From NCBI GenBank assembly GCA_016704425.1, contig JADJAC010000011.1, forward strand, positions 620,001 to 684,000: a stretch of 64,000 bases of DNA, read 5' to 3'. The DNA is from Sphingomonadales bacterium (GTDB lineage Bacteria; Pseudomonadota; Alphaproteobacteria; Sphingomonadales; Sphingomonadaceae). The position numbers and the translations under genes are program-made. This document shows, in pieces, positions 60,022 through 64,000 of this stretch. Numbering within the stretch: position 1 is the stretch's first letter; each line of letters starts with the position of its first letter. The notes beneath the pieces are model-generated. The model had not been told where the DNA came from and did not search any database. It was given only the letters and a program-made list of their open reading frames with translations.

Positions 60022-60811
60022 ACAGGCAGGGGCTTCGGGCTCGCTTTCGTTCCTCGATCTCGAATTTTCCGCGCTTTCATTCGATGCCGTGTTGGCTGAT
60101 ATTGCCGCTCGGGCGCGGCGGTCCGGCTTTTCCTACATTGTGACGCCGAACGTGGATCATGTGGTGAAACTGCGTGCGAAGGCTGGCGGGTCGGCGGCGC
60201 ACGCGGCGTTCAGTAAGGCCTATGATGCGGCGGCCCTTCGGCTTTGCGACAGCCGGATTCTGGCGGGATTGGCCGCGCTTTTCGCTATCCGGCTGCCTGT
60301 TGTGCCGGGAAGCGATTTGACTGCGGTCATTTTCAGGAATCTCTTGGGTCCGGGGGACAGGGTCGCGATCATCGGCGGGAATACCCGAACCATCGTTCGT
60401 CTGGCGACGCTCTATCCCGATGTCAGCTTTGTCCAGCACATCCCGCCCATGGGGATGCTCTCCCAACCGGTCGCCATGAAGGCGGCCGAGGATTTTGTCT
60501 GCGCACAGGATACGGGAATCATATTGTTCGCAACTGGGGCTCCGCAGAGTGAGATTCTCGCGCATCGCTGCCTTGAACGCAGCGAAGCATCCGGTGTCGG
60601 ACTTTGCATCGGAGCCTCTATCGACTTCCTTCTGGGGGACCAGAACCGGGCGCCAAAATGGATGCAGCGGCTCGGGCTCGAGTGGGCGCACCGGCTCGCA
60701 TCCAACCCTGCACGCCTATGGCGCCGCTACCTCGTCGAAGGTCCCCGAATCTTCCTCATTGTGGCGCAATGGTGGTGGATACGACGGAAAAAAAGGGTGC
60801 CAACGGCCTAA
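60011..60811 (+). CDS. WecG/TagA/CpsF-family glycosyltransferase
   Basis: 266 residues. Motifs: VTPNVDHVVKLR near 44, the GAPQSEI signature near 177, and GLEWAHRLASNPARLWRRYL near the C-terminus. Family members add ManNAc, GlcA or a related sugar to a lipid-linked acceptor. It overlaps the preceding gene by 11 bases, so the second sugar is probably put on by this enzyme. The cytoplasmic tail is strongly basic. Confidence 0.9.
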   Translation: MPIEQAGASGSLSFLDLEFSALSFDAVLADIAARARRSGFSYIVTPNVDHVVKLRAKAGGSAAHAAFSKAYDAAALRLCDSRILAGLAALFAIRLPVVPGSDLTAVIFRNLLGPGDRVAIIGGNTRTIVRLATLYPDVSFVQHIPPMGMLSQPVAMKAAEDFVCAQDTGIILFATGAPQSEILAHRCLERSEASGVGLCIGASIDFLLGDQNRAPKWMQRLGLEWAHRLASNPARLWRRYLVEGPRIFLIVAQWWWIRRKKRVPTA

Positions 60812-61986
60812 TCCGGCCGTTTAGTGCGGACCCATTCCGTTTCCGCACCCCTGAGAAGCTTGAGATACACGGGAATCTTCCAGAGCACATAGACGGGAAT
60901 ACGCGAAAGAGCGGCGAAGGAGAGCAGTGCGCGTCCCTCACGCCACCACGCAATCAGCAACAGGAAAAGGCTTGCTCCCATTAATGCGGTCAGCGCTACA
61001 GCAGGGGCTGCATTCGCACCCAATCCTGCGAGCATGACAAGGCCGACCAAAAGCAGAAAGCCGACTGAAAACAACAGCGCCAGCGGCGGCACAATAAGGT
61101 GCAGCCCCAGGCGCAAAGACGCAAGCTGACCTTTGCCAATGCCCGCCGCGATGCTTGGCAGGGCGTGTTTGACGGCAGTTCCGACGAAACCATGTTCCCA
61201 TCGAGTACGCTGTGTCAGAGTGTCATTCGTTGTCGCCGCATTGCTCCACACGCGACCTGACTCGACCAGCAGAGGACGAACCCCTTTGCGAGTCAGTTCG
61301 ACCGTGACGGCCAAATCTTCGACAATGTTTGAAGATGCCAACGAGAGCCGCTCAAAGATCGGCCAGGGAAAGGCCATGCCTGTCCCCGTCAGCATCGCCG
61401 GTCCGCCGGCACGGACAAGGCCGCGTTGGCGCACGAGATTTTTTATCATGAACGCGAAATTCGAAATCTGCACGATCGGCCCGGCATCGGGGCCTGCCCG
61501 CATCAGATTCACCGCCTGGACCGGCCTTCCGTGACGGAGCGCCGCCGCGGCAAGTCTCTCGATCGTCCCGGCATCGGGAATGCAGTCCGCGTCGAGAATC
61601 ATGACGCAATCCGGCGGAGAATTCGCAAGATGAGCTCGCCCATAGTCGAGCGCGAAGCCCTTTCCTCTTCTTGCAGGATCGGATCGTTCAACCACTTCAA
61701 AGCCGCTTGCACGCGCCGTTTCCGCTGTTTCATCGCTGCAATTGTCTGCAACCACAAGGATGTCGGCGGCCGAAGGAAGCACGCTGCGAAGGCGCTCGAG
61801 TGTTCCTGCAATGCCGGAGGCCTCATTGTGCGCTGGTATCATGACGATTGTTCGGATGTTCTTGCCAGGGAGGACGGCGTCGCCGCGCAGCGGGAAGAGG
61901 CCAAGCAACACTTCGTTGATGAAGACTGCATACATGGCGATCACCGGAGATGCGGCGATCCACATCATTGCGCCCATTGCAGTCAT
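60808..61986 (-). CDS. Family-2 glycosyltransferase with membrane segments
   Basis: 392 residues from ATG 61986, with CGGAG 8 bases before it. An N-terminal hydrophobic helix, the GT2 domain from about 45 (VMIPAHNEASGIAGTLERLR, then VVADNCSDET and the DAD of MILDADCIPD), a typical QRTRWEHG acceptor motif near 262, and two C-terminal hydrophobic segments. It extends a polysaccharide at the inner face of the membrane. It converges on the WecG gene by a 4-base overlap. Acceptor and donor unknown. Confidence 0.9.
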   Translation of the reverse strand: MTAMGAMMWIAASPVIAMYAVFINEVLLGLFPLRGDAVLPGKNIRTIVMIPAHNEASGIAGTLERLRSVLPSAADILVVADNCSDETAETARASGFEVVERSDPARRGKGFALDYGRAHLANSPPDCVMILDADCIPDAGTIERLAAAALRHGRPVQAVNLMRAGPDAGPIVQISNFAFMIKNLVRQRGLVRAGGPAMLTGTGMAFPWPIFERLSLASSNIVEDLAVTVELTRKGVRPLLVESGRVWSNAATTNDTLTQRTRWEHGFVGTAVKHALPSIAAGIGKGQLASLRLGLHLIVPPLALLFSVGFLLLVGLVMLAGLGANAAPAVALTALMGASLFLLLIAWWREGRALLSFAALSRIPVYVLWKIPVYLKLLRGAETEWVRTKRPD

Positions 61987-62082
61987 GACGAAAACTCCGG
62001 TCGATTGGCTCGAGGAACATGGCCCTGATGTGCGGTAGCTTCCCGCCGGTCAAGCTTTGCAACGAGGGCGGGAACGGTCCGA

Positions 62083-63285
62083 TTACATTGCATGCATATC
62101 ATGAGCGGTTGGCGTCTCAGGCGAAGGAGGCGGTTCGGCCAGATGAGGGTTGGCGGTCCACTTGAACCCCTTGAACATCTTCATCTGTTGGCCGTTGCCA
62201 AGATCTCCGCCCGAACAGTTCAACAACTTGTTGATACAATTGTCCGTCCAGATTTTCATCACATCGTCGTCCCATGCGCCAAACCAGTCACTATGAAAGC
62301 TCGTACCTGGCTTCATTGGCATGCCGGGCATGTTGTCGGATGAAAGATGCCAACTGTCGAACGCTCCATTCCACTTGCCAGAACGATCGAGCGTTTCATC
62401 GACGCTATACCAGGCTCCGAGTGTAAACGTCGGAATGATGAAAGGGTGCGACGGCGGGCATCGATAGCCGCCATCTTCACCGTAACTTCCGTAAGAGACA
62501 TGCGACCGGTGATTGGGGCTGTCCAGATTCTTACCATTCCAGCATTCCGGCGCACTGATGACCGCGCCCAGTTTGTTTCCGATGGGGCAGTTCTTGGCGG
62601 CATCGACGATTGACGGATAATGGCTCTGGATTCCAGTCGGACCATCGCAGTTGAAGTAGCCACCGCCGGTTCTGCGGGATTTGTGATTCAGCATGTCAAA
62701 ACCGAATATGAAACGCAGCCCGCGCGGAATTCCCACACATGCGGTTCCTTGGCGCTTGCATTCTGGATCGTTTGCCGGTCGCCGTTTGTAATAGATGCTG
62801 ACATAGTCAGGGCGAACAACCTGGCCACGACCATTCATCATTGCTGGCATCCAATAGGCCGAACGATTGAGGCGGCTGGTGCAGGTGCTATCCCCGGAAG
62901 ATCTGAGGCTGACGTAGGTGGATGACGCATCGGCTGAGGTATTGCCGAAGAATTGATGGAGGTGCGATTTTCCCGGCTGCCCCGGATAGACGATCGGATC
63001 ATCGAAGGATATTTGCCCGGCGCTGCAGATAAAGCGAAAGGCTCCTACAACGTCTGGGGCTGCGCTTGGCGGAACGGCACCCGAGCCCCAGGTCGGGACA
63101 AGCTCTGACTTGATTTCGAAATTGCTGGGAATCGGCGCCAATTCGACGTCAGGATGGGGAAGAGGTCCGTTCGCGTCATTCTTTCTGGCGTGTGCGTTTG
63201 GCGCATTCGGCGCGACCAGGGCCAGCAGCACGGCAACTGAAAACAGCTCAAGCAAACACCGAACCGACTCTTTTAGGCCAATCAC
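62083..63285 (-). CDS. Secreted DUF1996-family protein
   Basis: 400 residues from GTG 63285, with GGGAG 9 bases upstream; no better ATG exists before the signal segment. A signal peptide (LELFSVAVLLALVAPNAPNAHA) precedes the DUF1996 domain, identified by DPIVYPGQPGKSHLHQFFGN near residue 96, AYWMPAM, and GYRCPPSHPFIIPTFTLG. Five or more cysteines could form disulfides. The family is best known from fungi and actinobacteria, and its role is unknown; HLHQFFGN looks like a metal or ligand site. Position beside the EPS genes suggests a surface or matrix protein. Confidence 0.82.
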   Translation of the reverse strand: MIGLKESVRCLLELFSVAVLLALVAPNAPNAHARKNDANGPLPHPDVELAPIPSNFEIKSELVPTWGSGAVPPSAAPDVVGAFRFICSAGQISFDDPIVYPGQPGKSHLHQFFGNTSADASSTYVSLRSSGDSTCTSRLNRSAYWMPAMMNGRGQVVRPDYVSIYYKRRPANDPECKRQGTACVGIPRGLRFIFGFDMLNHKSRRTGGGYFNCDGPTGIQSHYPSIVDAAKNCPIGNKLGAVISAPECWNGKNLDSPNHRSHVSYGSYGEDGGYRCPPSHPFIIPTFTLGAWYSVDETLDRSGKWNGAFDSWHLSSDNMPGMPMKPGTSFHSDWFGAWDDDVMKIWTDNCINKLLNCSGGDLGNGQQMKMFKGFKWTANPHLAEPPPSPETPTAHDMHAM

Positions 63286-63395
63286 TCTTTGGGTCTCCCG
63301 ATCTGGTTTACCGCTTGCCGGACTCGAATTTCGCGGATGGCTTCCTGCGCAAATGCAGCATATCAGGCTTTTCTGCGTCGCATAGGGGGATGAGA

Positions 63396-63959
63396 ATGAT
63401 CTATGGCTGGTCTCCCGGAATAGGGGATCCGTCCTTGCTCGGATGGTTCACAGTCTTCGGTTATTTTCTCGCTGCGATTTTGTGTGTCCAAGCATCCCGG
63501 GCCGATTTCGGCGCGGGGCGTTTTTGGGGCGTTTTGGCGGTTGCCCTGATACTTCTGGGGTTGAACAAGCAATTGGACATACAGTCCCTTCTTACGGCAG
63601 TCGGACGCGAAATCGCCAACTCGGAAGGTTGGTATGATCAGCGTCGAGCGCTTCAGAAATATTTTGTGATTGCCGTCGGCTCGTTAGCAATCACGGGTTC
63701 GATTGCCGCTGTGTTCATCCTCAGGAACAGGTCCCGTCACATAAGGGCGGCGTCAGCAGGTTTTGTGCTGCTCAGCGCCTTTATATGCATACGTGCAGCA
63801 TCGTTTCACCATATCGACCGCATTTTGAATGCCGGAATTCTTGGTGCCCGGTTCAATTGGATCATTGAACTTGGAGGAATTTTCCTTGTTGCCGTCAACG
63901 CATTTGGCGCAACAAGCGCGGCAGCAGTCAAATCGAAGGCCGGGTGCGTCGCGAAATGA
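63396..63959 (+). CDS. Predicted membrane protein, unknown function
   Basis: 187 residues from ATG 63396, which has GGGGG at a proper distance; an ATG two codons earlier (63390) touches that element. About five hydrophobic segments (residues 15-35, 45-60, 90-110, 125-140, 155-175). No known family. Divergent from the DUF1996 gene with a 110-base gap. The short NKQLDIQSLLT and YDQRRALQKYF segments are on the loop between helices 2 and 3. Confidence 0.7.
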   Translation: MIYGWSPGIGDPSLLGWFTVFGYFLAAILCVQASRADFGAGRFWGVLAVALILLGLNKQLDIQSLLTAVGREIANSEGWYDQRRALQKYFVIAVGSLAITGSIAAVFILRNRSRHIRAASAGFVLLSAFICIRAASFHHIDRILNAGILGARFNWIIELGGIFLVAVNAFGATSAAAVKSKAGCVAK

Positions 63960-64000
63960 CTTTCAGGCCAAGACTTAGCTGTTAGCCGGCGGGATCACGA

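Overview
The window is a gene-dense, GC-rich (about 60% by eye) bacterial chromosome segment. The best fit is an alphaproteobacterium of the Sphingomonadales. The grounds are an alpha-type SspB adaptor, a pseudouridine synthase / HAD / ATP12-chaperone run, a lateral run of hisBHAFE, a two-sided compact flagellar locus with a sigma-54 activator of the FlbD/FleQ type, and dispersed GTCGCCCCTGC-type palindromes. This placement is inference from gene content; no rRNA or other taxonomic marker lies in the window, and no tRNA, rRNA, CRISPR array, insertion sequence or prophage was seen.

Layout. 1-6200: tail of a drug efflux permease, an EVE-domain protein, a divergent ArsR regulator / PhzF-like pair with a good operator palindrome, then a tightly coupled + strand run (crcB, RluA-type pseudouridine synthase, PaiB-like flavoprotein, HAD phosphatase, small membrane protein, ATP12 chaperone). 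6160-8180: a membrane protein and gmk on the minus strand, then about 780 bases without a convincing gene but rich in REP-like palindromes. 8180-13000: a Tat-exported DUF885 hydrolase, a CDF metal exporter, fumC and sspB. 13034-16467: hisB-hisH-hisA-hisF-hisE-HIT, with most junctions overlapping. 16533-19636: amino acid permease with a strong terminator, a PfkB-type kinase and a small lipoprotein.

19651-50839 is an almost complete flagellar locus of more than 35 genes in four blocks: flgA-flgM-flgN-slt-flhA-fliA (minus), flgBCDEFGHIJKL-motAB plus a sigma-54 activator (plus), fliE to flhB followed by fliD-fliS (minus), and the flagellin gene (plus). Three near-identical sigma-54 promoters (TGGCAYG-N4-TTGCT) precede flgA, flgB and fliE. 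Sigma-28-like promoters (TAAA or similar, N15, G[C/T]CGTT) precede the flagellin gene, motA and, more weakly, fliD. With the activator lacking a receiver domain, FliA and FlgM, the whole regulatory cascade can be read from the window: activator and sigma-54 for the basal body, hook and export apparatus, then FliA (held by FlgM until hook completion) for filament and motor. The machine is pared down: FlgD is only 101 residues, the hook protein 275, flagellin 271, FlgJ is only the rod-binding domain, and the peptidoglycan-cutting role has probably passed to a separate SLT protein that lacks a signal peptide.

50979-63959: a small helical protein and a SleB-type cell wall hydrolase, then an exopolysaccharide locus. 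It holds a Wza-like exporter, an outer-membrane beta-barrel, a Wzz/GumC chain-length protein and a CpsD-like ATPase/kinase on the minus strand. A TPR lipoprotein, a polyprenyl glycosylphosphotransferase and a WecG/TagA glycosyltransferase lie on the plus strand. These are followed by a family-2 glycosyltransferase, a secreted DUF1996 protein and a membrane protein of unknown role. The two EPS arms diverge from one intergenic region carrying a matched inverted repeat.
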